A DNA stretch of 64,000 nucleotides. Source: Ruegeria sp. EL01 (GTDB taxonomy: Bacteria; Pseudomonadota; Alphaproteobacteria; Rhodobacterales; Rhodobacteraceae). Of this stretch, positions 54,108 through 62,807 are shown in pieces (position 1 is the stretch's first letter; the number at the start of each line of letters is the position of its first letter). A model generated the notes under the pieces. The model had not been told where the DNA came from. It was given only the letters and a program-made list of their open reading frames with translations, and searched no databases. The translations under genes and the position numbers were made by a program. The DNA is taken from assembly GCF_900313035.1 (NCBI RefSeq), contig NZ_OMPS01000046.1, positions 62,001 to 126,000 on the forward strand. Direction: 5' to 3'.

Positions 54108-55205
54108 ATGGGTCCTTTCCCACACAACGCCCCGAAATCTGTTATCAGCGAAGAAAACCCAGCCGGAACCGATGGGTTTGAGTTCGTCGAATTTGCCCAC
54201 CCCGAGCCGCAAGAGCTGCGCGATCTGTTTGCAAAGATGGGGTTCGAACTGGCTGCCCGTCACAAGGATAAACCTGCAATCGAACTTTGGCAGCAAGGCG
54301 ATATCACCTATATCCTGAACGCAGATCCTGATAGCTTCGCCGATAAATTTGTCGCTGAACATGGGCCCTGCGCACCATCGATGGGCTGGCGGGTTGTCGA
54401 CGCACAAAAGGCATTTGAACACGCCGTTTCCAAGGGCGCAGAACCTTATGAAGGCGCAGGCAAGACAATGGATGTGCCTGCAATCAAAGGGATTGGAGGG
54501 TCGTTGCTGTATTTCATTGATCAGTACTACGACACATCGCCCTACAATCAGGAATTCGAGTGGATTCAGCAGTCAAAACCACGCGGCGAGGGCTTTTATT
54601 ACCTCGATCACCTGACGCATAATGTCTTCAAGGGAAACATGGACAAATGGTTCAGGTTCTACGGCGACCTGTTCAACTTCCGTGAAATCCGTTTCTTCGA
54701 CATTCAGGGCAAGTTCACCGGGCTTTTAAGCCGCGCGCTGACCTCGCCATGTGGTCGTATCCGTATCCCGATCAACGAGGATCGCGGTGAAACAGGCCAG
54801 ATCGTGGCATACCTCAAGAAATACAAGGGCGAAGGGATTCAGCATATCGCAGTTGGCAGCGAGGATATCTACGCATCCACCGACGCGATTGCAGACAACG
54901 GGCTGAAATTCATGCCCGGACCAAACAAAGCCTACTATGATCTGTCCACAGAACGTGTGACCGACCATACCGAGCCGCTGGACCGCATGATGAAGCACGG
55001 CATCCTGATTGATGGTGAAGGTGTCGTGGATGGCGGTGAGACGCGCATCCTATTGCAGATATTCTCAAAAACAGTCATTGGCCCGATCTTCTTCGAGTTC
55101 ATTCAGCGCAAAGGCGATGATGGCTTTGGGGAAGGGAATTTCAAAGCCTTGTTCGAATCCATCGAACGCGAACAGATCGAAAGCGGAGAAATCTCGGCGG
55201 CTTAA
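54108..55205 (+). CDS. hppD: 4-hydroxyphenylpyruvate dioxygenase
   Basis: HppD converts 4-hydroxyphenylpyruvate to homogentisate in tyrosine breakdown. The 365-residue protein has the three iron ligands in LDHLTHNV, GIQHIAVGS and the final glutamate in PIFFEFIQRKGDDGFGEGNFKALFESIE, which is the family signature. The ATG at 54108 follows GAGGAG and is nine bases from it. It is divergent from an Lrp-type regulator. The stop overlaps by four bases the stop of the convergent methyltransferase gene. Confidence 0.96.
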   Translation: MGPFPHNAPKSVISEENPAGTDGFEFVEFAHPEPQELRDLFAKMGFELAARHKDKPAIELWQQGDITYILNADPDSFADKFVAEHGPCAPSMGWRVVDAQKAFEHAVSKGAEPYEGAGKTMDVPAIKGIGGSLLYFIDQYYDTSPYNQEFEWIQQSKPRGEGFYYLDHLTHNVFKGNMDKWFRFYGDLFNFREIRFFDIQGKFTGLLSRALTSPCGRIRIPINEDRGETGQIVAYLKKYKGEGIQHIAVGSEDIYASTDAIADNGLKFMPGPNKAYYDLSTERVTDHTEPLDRMMKHGILIDGEGVVDGGETRILLQIFSKTVIGPIFFEFIQRKGDDGFGEGNFKALFESIEREQIESGEISAA

Positions 55206-55834
55206 GACACCACTCCCGGCGCGCTCAAAACCAACCAGGTCCAGGTGACCCCGGCGCGCCGGTTTCCATCTTGAATGGAAGCTTTGTGGGAAGTGTATTC
55301 AACTTGCAGCCCCGCACAGTCTGCGCTGTGCAGGACCTTATCGACGGGTATCTCAAAACCGGGTCTATCCTCTGGACAGGGGCCGTGGCGTAGCAACAGA
55401 ATCAAACGCCCATAAGGTTTGAGACAGGATGAAAGCATGTGAATAGCGCGGTCTTGGTCTTGCGGAGTTAAGTGGTGCAAAACACCGATGGCCAACGCAA
55501 TGTCGAAACACCGACGCCATGGACCAGAATTGATGAGCTCGGGCAGGTACGCCTCATGCCAGGAAATATTCAGGTGTTGATACGTCTTCTGACCATATGT
55601 CCGAAACCCTGAAACTGGCTCGATCGCTGTCACGTGGTTTCCACGTGAGGCGAGCCACGCTGCTACTGTGCCAGGACCCGCGCCGACATCCAAAACATCG
55701 GCCCCTGTTTCGGGCAGATAGTCGAGCACGGGTGCCAGGACGGTTTCAGGTGAAAGGTTTTCATAAACCGGTATCAGCTCAGCTGCAGCCTGTTCATAGC
55801 CTTCGATAATCTTCTGTCGGCTCGGCTCAGCCAC
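55202..55834 (-). CDS. class I SAM-dependent methyltransferase
   Basis: A 210-residue methyltransferase with SAM motif I ADVLDVGAGPGTVAAWLASRGNHVTAIEPVSGF, then FDIALAIGVLHHLTPQDQDRAIHMLSSCLKPYGRLILLLRHG (motifs post-I to III). The start is a GTG at 55834 that overlaps the previous gene (PilM/PilP-like) by eight bases, so it is translated with it. The acceptor is unknown; it may act on the product of the neighbouring transenvelope gene or be unrelated. Confidence 0.8.
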   Translation of the reverse strand: MAEPSRQKIIEGYEQAAAELIPVYENLSPETVLAPVLDYLPETGADVLDVGAGPGTVAAWLASRGNHVTAIEPVSGFRTYGQKTYQHLNISWHEAYLPELINSGPWRRCFDIALAIGVLHHLTPQDQDRAIHMLSSCLKPYGRLILLLRHGPCPEDRPGFEIPVDKVLHSADCAGLQVEYTSHKASIQDGNRRAGVTWTWLVLSAPGVVS

Positions 55835-57935
55835 GGGGCATCGTTATGGTGACGTTGCGGCCTTTTTTCTGGTACCTCAACTCACTGTCGCCGATCGCAA
55901 CCACGCGGCCGCCGTCGATCCTGTCCCCGACCTTCAGCTTTTTGTAACGCCCACTGGGCAAGCGCACCAACGCCCGCCGGTTGGCAGGCGTGCCGTAGAC
56001 ACCGATCAGATTCAGCCTGCGCAGGTTGATCGCCCTGTCTATTGTGGCCTGCCGCGCGACTGAGGCGGTGGTCGGAATCTTAGGCGAAACTGTCTTGGGC
56101 TGAACCGGAGCTACAGCACTGCTGTTTTGATCAACCGCAGCTGTCGAGCCGAGGTTGGACGGGCTGGGCTTTGTCGCGCTGGCAACGATTGCCGCTATTC
56201 CAGCGGGGCGTGTTTTCGGCCTAGGCACACGAACAACGGCTAATGCGGTGGGTGTCTGGTCCACCTGGACTTCATCCTGCAGCGACTTGGGGCGGAGTTT
56301 CGGGCGTAAAACTGCAAGCTCTTCCAGAGATCGACCACCCAGCTGTTCCCGCTCAAACTGTTCCACCAGATCGCTGGGGCGTGGCTGCGGGCGCAGCCGG
56401 GCCAGACGAGATTCGGTGTCTTCAACAACCGGCTCTTCTTCGAAGCGTACCGGAACTTCCGGGGGAACCGACGATGGGCGGCCCTGGTACACCAAGATCC
56501 CATCCGGGTTTAGGGTGCCGTCCGGCGTTGGTGTGACAAGGCCGCGCCCGTCCAGATCAAAACGCGTGCCAGCGATGCTGGGCAGCGCGGTCTGATCAAA
56601 AGGCTGATCTGTGTCGAAACTTTCAGCTGGGGGCAAGGCAATCGCGTCACTGGACAGGTCAGACTTGTCGATCGAGGCCAGGTACAGATCGTCAGGTTCA
56701 ACCTGTGTCGGTTCGATAAGCGGCGTTGGTGGCGACAGGTTCAGCCCTGTGAGTGTTTCAAGGTCTTCCTGCGCTTCTGGGTCGCGTTCAATCTCTTCGA
56801 CAGGGGTTGGCTGAACCTTCAAGGCTTCCAGAATGGCGGCGTCAGTGGGGGTCAGTTCCGGTTGTTCGATGGTTGGAATATCAACAGCCGTTTCGTTGCC
56901 TTCAGGGGCTGGAATGCTCTCTTCTGTCGCGGGTTCCGGATTTGTGGTTTCGGGCTGGTCGGCAACGGCGACCTGAGAGTTTGGTTCAGCTTCTTCTGGC
57001 GTCACCTCTGCCGTAATCTCGGGCTCTGTCGGCGTCGCGTCAGATTCCACTGTTTCGATTTCACCCAGATCGCTGTCGGTGCGTGATCCCAGCAAAGACC
57101 ATGCGCCGACAGAAACCCCGACAAAGATCAACGCAGCAATTGCGGGCAGCGCAAAGCGCTTCGCCTCCGCCGGTATCATCCGGCGACTATCACCTACGGT
57201 CGTATTAGCAGGTTCGGGAGACCGAAACATGTCCGGCGCGGCTGTATGTGCGATCGCATGTACAGTTGGTTCGGGCTCATCGTCATCTTCAGAGAGAACC
57301 GGTTCGGGTGTCTTAGGCTCTTCATCGGGTTCAGGCGGGGGCCCACTCGTTGTTTCGGTCGTTTCTACGGCCTCGTCAGAAAGGGTTGGTTCCGGCTCCT
57401 TGGTCTGTTCATCGACATCCGGGAGGGGCGTTACAGCTGTTTCTGTCGACGCCGATGCAGCATCGATGTCCAAGTCGAAATATGGTTCCTGCGGGAACTC
57501 GTCTTCACTTGGTTCCGCACTGAATCGAACGGGGATAAACCCGTGATCCGTGGTAAAGCTCCGTGCTTCTTCCAATGTTTGATGCGCAACCGCTGCCACG
57601 TAAGTTGTTGTCCCCCGGAGGGCAGTGTCAAAGGACAGCTCTGAAATTTCGTAAGGCGTTGCCTCGGTCAGCGCATCGTGCACTTTTTGCTCGATGTCTT
57701 CGGCAGTCAAACCCTCGGTCGAGACAGACAGATATCGAACCTGATCTGATGGAATGATCACCTTGCAACTCAGGTCGTTTTCCAGCGCAAACCCTTTGTC
57801 CCGCAAGGCCTGCACCTGTTCGGTCAGGTCCGGGGCATCCAGCGGCACAACGCCAATATCGAACCAATCGTCATCCGATTGATGCTTAAGGGATATTCCG
57901 GTGGCCGAAAAAGACAGCGCAAAGGCGGGTTTCAT
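55827..57935 (-). CDS. large transenvelope protein: PilM/GspL-like cytoplasmic part, one TM, GspC/PilP-like C-terminus
   Basis: A 702-residue protein I know only as a roseobacter-type hypothetical. Residues 1 to about 145 resemble an actin-like PilM/GspL domain (FALSFSATGISLKHQSD, KVHDALTEATPYEISELSFDTALRGTTTYVAAVAH). A long acidic proline-rich linker follows (150-250), one membrane helix (about 261-283), a second low-complexity linker, and a 65-residue C-terminal domain (RRLNLIGVYGTPANRRALVRLPSGRYKKLKVGDRIDGGRVVAIGDSELRYQKKGRNVTITM) like the GspC HR/PilP fold. It may assemble with a secretion or pilus system. No such genes are adjacent. Confidence 0.7.
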   Translation of the reverse strand: MKPAFALSFSATGISLKHQSDDDWFDIGVVPLDAPDLTEQVQALRDKGFALENDLSCKVIIPSDQVRYLSVSTEGLTAEDIEQKVHDALTEATPYEISELSFDTALRGTTTYVAAVAHQTLEEARSFTTDHGFIPVRFSAEPSEDEFPQEPYFDLDIDAASASTETAVTPLPDVDEQTKEPEPTLSDEAVETTETTSGPPPEPDEEPKTPEPVLSEDDDEPEPTVHAIAHTAAPDMFRSPEPANTTVGDSRRMIPAEAKRFALPAIAALIFVGVSVGAWSLLGSRTDSDLGEIETVESDATPTEPEITAEVTPEEAEPNSQVAVADQPETTNPEPATEESIPAPEGNETAVDIPTIEQPELTPTDAAILEALKVQPTPVEEIERDPEAQEDLETLTGLNLSPPTPLIEPTQVEPDDLYLASIDKSDLSSDAIALPPAESFDTDQPFDQTALPSIAGTRFDLDGRGLVTPTPDGTLNPDGILVYQGRPSSVPPEVPVRFEEEPVVEDTESRLARLRPQPRPSDLVEQFEREQLGGRSLEELAVLRPKLRPKSLQDEVQVDQTPTALAVVRVPRPKTRPAGIAAIVASATKPSPSNLGSTAAVDQNSSAVAPVQPKTVSPKIPTTASVARQATIDRAINLRRLNLIGVYGTPANRRALVRLPSGRYKKLKVGDRIDGGRVVAIGDSELRYQKKGRNVTITMPRG

Positions 57936-58099
57936 AATCCGGAGGAACCATAATTGTCATCGTCAATGCAAACGACTTTATGTCTGCAGACCGATATTAA
58001 AGCAGGAACCCGCCGAGGGAAAGAAAAAGGCATACTCTCCCCTTGTATGGCAATGCCCTGCCGACCCATGTTTGGATAACGCAAATTGGAGGGATCACA

Positions 58100-58795
58100 T
58101 TGAAGACATTCGCTTTTCTGGCCGCGCTGATGGCCGCGATGGCCGCAGGAATCGCCCATGCGGAAGAACGTCGCATCACCGTTGATGTCACTGGGACCGT
58201 GCAGGTTGCACCCGATATGGCAACAATCACACTGGGTGTGACGAACGAAAACGCCGAAGCGTCGGCGGCAATGCAAGCCACGTCGGATGCGGTATCGCAA
58301 GTATTGACGCGCCTCGACGAGATGGGGATTGAGGACCGAGATGTTCAGACTCGTGACCTGTCGTTGTCGCCCGTTTGGTCTGGCCGTCTGGGTCAAAACG
58401 GCGAAAAGCCCGAAATCACCGGGTTTGTTGCGTCCAATCGGGTATTTGTGCGTGTGCGCGATCTGAACAACCTTGGACAAATCATGGATGCGGTCATTCA
58501 AGACGGTGCCAATGATTTCGGAGGGCTGAGTTTTGGTGTTCAGGACCCTAAGCCTGTCGAGGCGCAGGCCCGTGCAAAAGCTGTAGGTGAAGCCATGGCG
58601 AAGGCCGAACAACTGGCGCAGGCGGCTAGCGTAACACTGGGCTCTGTTCAGTCGATCTCGGAACAGTCCGGTGGCGTTCGCCCGATGATGGCAATGCGCG
58701 AGATGAGCATGGCCGATGCAGGCGGTGTGCCCGTTGCGGGTGGAGAGATTTCGGTCTCAGTCACGGTCGCGATGGAATTCGAGATTTCCGAGTAA
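58100..58795 (+). CDS. SIMPL (DUF541) periplasmic protein
   Basis: A 231-residue exported protein with a signal peptide (KTFAFLAALMAAMAAGIAHAEE) and the SIMPL/DUF541 domain (ITVDVTGTVQVAPDMATITLGVTNENAEASAAMQATSDAVSQVLTRL, then VFVRVRDLNNLGQIMDAVIQDGANDFGGLSFGVQD). Family members such as YggE reduce oxidative stress in the envelope; the mechanism is unknown. The start is a TTG at 58100 with GGAGGG six bases upstream, not the earlier ATG at 58043. It converges on the GNAT gene. Confidence 0.85.
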   Translation: MKTFAFLAALMAAMAAGIAHAEERRITVDVTGTVQVAPDMATITLGVTNENAEASAAMQATSDAVSQVLTRLDEMGIEDRDVQTRDLSLSPVWSGRLGQNGEKPEITGFVASNRVFVRVRDLNNLGQIMDAVIQDGANDFGGLSFGVQDPKPVEAQARAKAVGEAMAKAEQLAQAASVTLGSVQSISEQSGGVRPMMAMREMSMADAGGVPVAGGEISVSVTVAMEFEISE

Positions 58796-58797
58796 TC

Positions 58798-59508
58798 CTA
58801 AGCGTCAGCGCGGGCTTTCAGCGGTTGGCGCTGTTGGCCCGTGTCATCAAAATTGTCAGGGGATAACCAGGTCTCAAACGCTTCGCGAATGCGTGGCCAT
58901 TCACTGTCGATAATCGAATACCAAGCCGTATCCCTGTTGCGCCCTTTGTATTGAGTCGCCTGACGGAACACGCCTTCAAAGGTAAAGCCCAGCCTCTCGG
59001 CCGCGCGACACGATGGCGCGTTCAGCGCATCACATTTCCATTCGTAGCGGCGATACCCCAGCTCATCAAACACGCGGCGCATCATCAGATACATGGTCTC
59101 GGTCGATTGCGGTTTGCGCTGCAGAAGGGGCGAGAAATGGATGTGGCCGACCTCGATGGTACCGGCTGCGGGTTGGATCCTGAGGAAAGATGCCATTCCA
59201 ACCGGGATATCGTCCTGATCCAGAACTGTATGGAACATCGGATCGGCGTCCGTGCAATTGGCCTGCGCCCACTCAAAAAAGTCGTTTTCGCATTCAAACG
59301 GTCCGTATGGCAAATAGGTCCAGTTTCGCCCATCCGTATCGTTGGCAAACGCCCGAAACAATCCGGGCGTTTGCCGATTTACATCCAGTGGCACAACGGA
59401 ACAGTAACGACCTTCCATTGGTGTATAAGGCGGTGTCGGGCGCGGAAAGTCGCCATCGACCGGCCATCCGATGGGTTGTCCAAGGTCGTTTGTTTCGTGC
59501 CTTGTCAT
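58798..59508 (-). CDS. GNAT-family N-acetyltransferase (RimJ/RimL-like)
   Basis: A 236-residue acetyltransferase of the RimJ/RimL subtype: VPLDVNRQTPGLFRAFANDTDGRNWTYLPYGPFECENDFFEWAQ, GTIEVGHIHFSPLLQRKPQSTETMYLMMRRVFDELGYRRYEWKCDALNAPSCRAAERLGFTFEGVFRQ, with the CoA-binding loop and the terminal RLGF. It transfers acetyl to protein N-termini or small amines. It starts two bases after the metY stop on the same strand, so it is in the same operon, but the reason is unclear. Confidence 0.87.
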   Translation of the reverse strand: MTRHETNDLGQPIGWPVDGDFPRPTPPYTPMEGRYCSVVPLDVNRQTPGLFRAFANDTDGRNWTYLPYGPFECENDFFEWAQANCTDADPMFHTVLDQDDIPVGMASFLRIQPAAGTIEVGHIHFSPLLQRKPQSTETMYLMMRRVFDELGYRRYEWKCDALNAPSCRAAERLGFTFEGVFRQATQYKGRNRDTAWYSIIDSEWPRIREAFETWLSPDNFDDTGQQRQPLKARADA

Positions 59509-59510
59509 GG

Positions 59511-60803
59511 TCAGGCGCTGGCTTTGGACAGTGCTTGATCCAAATCGGCAATCAGGTCGTTTACGTCCTCGATACCGATGGACACGCGGACCACATTTGG
59601 TCCTGCGCCCGCAGCCTCTTGCTGTTCCGGCGTCAACTGCCGGTGGGTGGTCGAGGCAGAGTGGATGATCAGGGACCGCGCATCGCCCAGGTTGGCGACA
59701 TGGCTGAAGATCTCCAGAGCGTTGACCAGTTTGATACAGGCGTCATATCCGCCCCTGACCGCGAATGTGAACAAAGCCCCAGCGCCCCGTGGGTAGTGTT
59801 TTTTGACCCTGTCCTGATAGGGTGACGAGGGCAGACCCGCATAGGTCACATATTCCACCCGATCATCCGCTTCGAGCCACGCAGCGAGCTTTTGCGCGTT
59901 TTCGACGTGACGCTCCATCCGCAGGGACAGGGTTTCAATCCCCATCAGTGTGTAATGAGCCGCTTGTGGGTTCATTGTCATGCCCAGATCGCGCAGGCCG
60001 ATGGCAATGCCGTGGAAGGTGAAGGCCAACGGCCCAAAGGTCTCATGGAACTTCAACCCATGATAGGCCTGTTCCGGTTGGCTGAGGGAAGGGAACTTGT
60101 CATTCGCCGACCAGTCGAACTTGCCCGAATCCACGATGCAGCCGCCCGTTACGGTGCCATTGCCTGTCAGGTATTTCGTGGTCGAGTGCACAACCAGCGT
60201 CGCACCATGTTCAATAGGGCGGCAGAGATAAGGTGTGGCCGAGGTATTGTCGACGATTAGCGGAATGCCAGCGCCATCGGCCACATCTGCCAATGCGCGG
60301 ATATCTGTCACATAGCCGCCGGGGTTGGCGATGGATTCGCAAAACACGGCGCGGGTGTTGTCGTCGATTGCAGCCTTGACTGCGTCCAGATCGTCGGTGT
60401 CCACGAATTTCGCCGACCAGCCAAAGCGTTTGATGGTCTGGCTGAACTGCGTGACCGTGCCGCCATACAGACGGGTTGAGGCAACAACGTTGCAGCCCGG
60501 TCCCATTAGCGGAAACAGCGCCATGATCTGGGCTGCGTGGCCGGATGAACAGCAAACCGCGCCAACGCCGCCTTCCAGTGTCGCGACACGTTCCTGCAGA
60601 ACGGCAACGGTCGGGTTTGTCAGGCGGGAATAGATGAACCCAACTTCCTGCAGGTTGAACAGTGCCGCGGCGTGATCTGCATCTCGGAACACGTAAGCCG
60701 TCGTTTGGTAGATCGGTGTCTGTCGAGCTCCGGTTGCCGGGTCAGGGCGGGCGCCCGCGTGAATTTGCAATGTGTCGAAACCGTAGGTCGGGCCATCAGA
60801 CAT
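59511..60803 (-). CDS. metY: O-acetylhomoserine sulfhydrylase / cystathionine gamma-synthase family enzyme
   Basis: A 430-residue PLP enzyme of the Cys/Met metabolism family that makes homocysteine from O-acetylhomoserine and sulfide. Signatures include AGARPDPATGARQTPIYQTTAYVFRDADHAA, YSRLTNPTVAVLQERVATLEGG, VDNTSATPYLCRPIEHGA, and VVHSTTKYLTGNGT with the PLP lysine. The length fits the MetY type rather than MetB (~380). The ATG follows AGGAG nine bases upstream. No riboswitch fits in the 72 bp before it. Confidence 0.9.
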   Translation of the reverse strand: MSDGPTYGFDTLQIHAGARPDPATGARQTPIYQTTAYVFRDADHAAALFNLQEVGFIYSRLTNPTVAVLQERVATLEGGVGAVCCSSGHAAQIMALFPLMGPGCNVVASTRLYGGTVTQFSQTIKRFGWSAKFVDTDDLDAVKAAIDDNTRAVFCESIANPGGYVTDIRALADVADGAGIPLIVDNTSATPYLCRPIEHGATLVVHSTTKYLTGNGTVTGGCIVDSGKFDWSANDKFPSLSQPEQAYHGLKFHETFGPLAFTFHGIAIGLRDLGMTMNPQAAHYTLMGIETLSLRMERHVENAQKLAAWLEADDRVEYVTYAGLPSSPYQDRVKKHYPRGAGALFTFAVRGGYDACIKLVNALEIFSHVANLGDARSLIIHSASTTHRQLTPEQQEAAGAGPNVVRVSIGIEDVNDLIADLDQALSKASA

Positions 60804-60875
60804 CTTGAAAATCTCCTGTTGGAATTTGTCTTGGCAAATCTGTAGGGCATTGCCCGCTTGCGCACAACGATCCTA

Positions 60876-61871
60876 TCAGCGCATCCATAAACCTTTGCTT
60901 TTGATCCTGTTGCGAAAGACCTGTTCGCGTTTTGGCAGATTATCCTGATCGAACATTTCGCGAATTTTCTTACCTTTGCCCTGAACCACCAGCTTTTTTA
61001 AAGGTTCGTAGTTTTTTAGAACTTTCTTCACTTTGTTCGGTGCCACTACCGTTTCCAGTACCTCGATCACATGATCGCTTTCGCGGGCGTAAAGCAGGGG
61101 AAACAGGCGATAGTGACAGCTGACCGAACCATCCAGCAAGCCATCGGGCAGGGCATCACGCCCGCCATCAAAAGAATGGATGACCAGGGGCAGGGCTGCC
61201 TGGTCCAGCCACGGGTTAAGATTCTGTCCAACCAACTCGGGTATACCTTCGTTGCGGATTGCCAGAGCGTATTCCAAAAACCGCTCTCCGAACTGACGTG
61301 GGCATTTATAGAAGAAAAACCCCGCATTGAAATACAGGTATCGACGCCAGTGATCATACGGCTGGCTGGTGTCCAAAGAGCTTTCGAAATCCAGCCCGAA
61401 ACGGTGGTAGAGTGCATGCCAGATCCCGTCAAACCCGGGCCCGTAAAGGGTTGGCTTGGGCCACGTTCCTTCGACCTTTAACGACGCGCCGGGGCGGTCG
61501 AAATCAAATGGCACAGTATTCAGATCGCCCGTGATCAGAGTGTCGGTATCAAAGAAAACAAACGGTTCCCCTTCGGGCATGGCCAGAAGCGCTTCGATCT
61601 TGTTGCCATAGGGGTAGCTTTCACCGAAGACGTGAGAGTCAAATGGTAATATCTCGGCATCCAGTTGACCCAATACCTTTAGAACATCTTCGTTTTGAAG
61701 GCTTGGGTTCTGGTTCCAGCGCGGTCCTGGATTGGGCGTGGCGACGTACAGTTTCCCTTCGAATCCGGGTGACGAATACCTCAGGGATGCTGCAAACAAT
61801 ACCGCTTCGTATTGCAAGCGGTTGTTTTGCCCAATGACAACGATGTTGAATTTCTGCGTAGGTGCCTGCAT
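60876..61871 (-). CDS. DXD-containing glycosyltransferase-like protein
   Basis: A 331-residue protein with a GT-A/GT8-like N-terminus: FNIVVIGQNNRLQYEAVLFAASLRYSSPGFEGKLYVATPN, then EPFVFFDTDTLITGDL (DTD metal motif), and YFNAGFFFYK in the acceptor region. The C-terminus is basic (VKKVLKNYEPLKKLVVQGKGKKIREMFDQDN). The ATG at 61871 has AGGA ten bases upstream; ATGs at 61916 and 61937 are also in frame. Related proteins synthesise or modify surface glycans. Its donor and acceptor are unknown. Confidence 0.7.
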   Translation of the reverse strand: MQAPTQKFNIVVIGQNNRLQYEAVLFAASLRYSSPGFEGKLYVATPNPGPRWNQNPSLQNEDVLKVLGQLDAEILPFDSHVFGESYPYGNKIEALLAMPEGEPFVFFDTDTLITGDLNTVPFDFDRPGASLKVEGTWPKPTLYGPGFDGIWHALYHRFGLDFESSLDTSQPYDHWRRYLYFNAGFFFYKCPRQFGERFLEYALAIRNEGIPELVGQNLNPWLDQAALPLVIHSFDGGRDALPDGLLDGSVSCHYRLFPLLYARESDHVIEVLETVVAPNKVKKVLKNYEPLKKLVVQGKGKKIREMFDQDNLPKREQVFRNRIKSKGLWMR

Positions 61872-61888
61872 TCCCGCCCGATCCTGTT

Positions 61889-61910
61889 GGGGGTCTGTTT
61901 TCCGACCCCC
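61889..61910 (-). promoter_or_regulatory. GC-rich hairpin upstream of the DXD glycosyltransferase gene
   Basis: Perfect 7-bp arms GGGGGTC (61889-61895) and GACCCCC (61904-61910) with an 8-base loop lie 18 bases before the ATG at 61871. It would be in the 5' untranslated mRNA and could hide or modulate the ribosome site; if a longer start is used, it is coding. Confidence 0.3.
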
Positions 61911-61952
61911 TATCATCGGAATTACAGTAAGCAACAAGGGGCGTCAAAAGAT

Positions 61953-61979
61953 GTTGGTTTGAATTTCGCTCAAACCAAC
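61953..61979. promoter_or_regulatory. large perfect palindrome between glycosyltransferase and bicupin genes
   Basis: GTTGGTTTGA (61953-61962) and TCAAACCAAC (61970-61979) form a perfect 10-bp inverted repeat with a 7-base spacer, 27 bp in all, in the divergent intergenic region. Position and shape fit a repressor operator serving either gene. No regulator lies beside it. Confidence 0.55.
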
Positions 61980-62016
61980 CCATTTTGGGACAAGACGACT
62001 GTTCAGGAGAGAGACG

Positions 62017-62649
62017 ATGCGGGTCAATGCAGACTTCACCAAGCGTGTTGCGGTCCATTTTAATGAGACTGATTGGGTAGCGTCTCCCGCAACCGGGGTA
62101 GAACGAAAGATGCTGGACCGGATCGGAGACGAGGTTGCGCGTGCGACCACCATCGTACGGTTTGCCCCCGGCAGTGCCTTTGCCGCGCATACGCATGATG
62201 GCGGAGAGGAGTATTTGGTTCTGGACGGCGTGTTTCAGGATGAAAGCGGAGATTTCCCAGTCGGCAGCTATGTTCGCAACCCGCCGACCACGTCGCACAG
62301 CCCATCAGCGACGGCAGGCGCGACGATTCTGGTCAAGTTGCACCAGTTCGATCCGCAAGACCGAACAGAAGTCCATCGCTCGATCAACGGTGACGATGAC
62401 CTGCACCTGTTCGAGGATGCCCATGAAGATGTACGTATTCAAACCTGGCACGCCGGTGAGGTCGTGCAATTGGATGCCGATCAGGGGCTGGAAGTCTTTG
62501 TCGTCGACGGCAGTTTTGCTGAAGGAGAGGAAGAATTCGTTGCCTGGGACTGGCTGCGCCTGCCGCCGGGAACGCAGTCTCAGGCCGTCGCTGGCGAGGG
62601 CGGAGCACGTGTTTGGGTCAAATCCGGTCACCTGAGCAGCATGGTTTGA
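62017..62649 (+). CDS. ChrR-like bicupin protein
   Basis: A 210-residue protein with two cupin domains. The first (FAPGSAFAAHTHDGGEEYLVLDGVFQDESGDFPVGSYVRNPPTTSHSPSATAGATILVKL) keeps the H-H-E-type metal residues, and the second (WHAGEVVQLDADQGLEVFVVDGSFAEGEEEFVAWDWLRLPPGTQSQAVA) is divergent. It resembles the C-terminal cupin of the anti-sigma factor ChrR, but the zinc anti-sigma domain is absent. Function is unknown. A terminator follows. Confidence 0.75.
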   Translation: MRVNADFTKRVAVHFNETDWVASPATGVERKMLDRIGDEVARATTIVRFAPGSAFAAHTHDGGEEYLVLDGVFQDESGDFPVGSYVRNPPTTSHSPSATAGATILVKLHQFDPQDRTEVHRSINGDDDLHLFEDAHEDVRIQTWHAGEVVQLDADQGLEVFVVDGSFAEGEEEFVAWDWLRLPPGTQSQAVAGEGGARVWVKSGHLSSMV

Positions 62650-62686
62650 GCTAACATCCGCACGAAATTCAGGCAAATTTCGCGTG

Positions 62687-62720
62687 AATCCGGGTCTGTA
62701 GCCCGGATTTTTCATTTTTT
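62687..62720 (+). terminator. intrinsic terminator of the bicupin gene
   Basis: Perfect 8-bp arms AATCCGGG (62687-62694) and CCCGGATT (62702-62709) with a seven-base loop, followed by T-rich TTTCATTTTTT. It overlaps the start of the preT upstream region. Confidence 0.8.
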
Positions 62721-62780
62721 GACCATTTGGCAAATTTTACCAATTGATAAAAAATGAGAATGTGGCAAGCTGATGCCACA
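62719..62780. promoter_or_regulatory. three palindromic elements upstream of preT
   Basis: TTGACCA-TT-TGGCAAA (62719-62734) matches the RutR consensus TTGACCANNTGGTCAA at 12 of 14 defined positions. A near-palindrome TTTTACCAATTGATAAAA spans 62735-62752 with 8 of 9 pairs. TGTGGCA-AGCTGA-TGCCACA (62761-62780) is a perfect palindrome 27 bp before the ATG. Together they look like a dense control region for preT. Confidence 0.6.
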
Positions 62781-62807
62781 ACAAACATATCTACAGGGAG
62801 TAGAGTG

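Noticed and set aside
60804..60875. SAM riboswitch before metY
   Set aside because: Only 72 bp separate it from the next gene, and no SAM-II pseudoknot sequence is seen.
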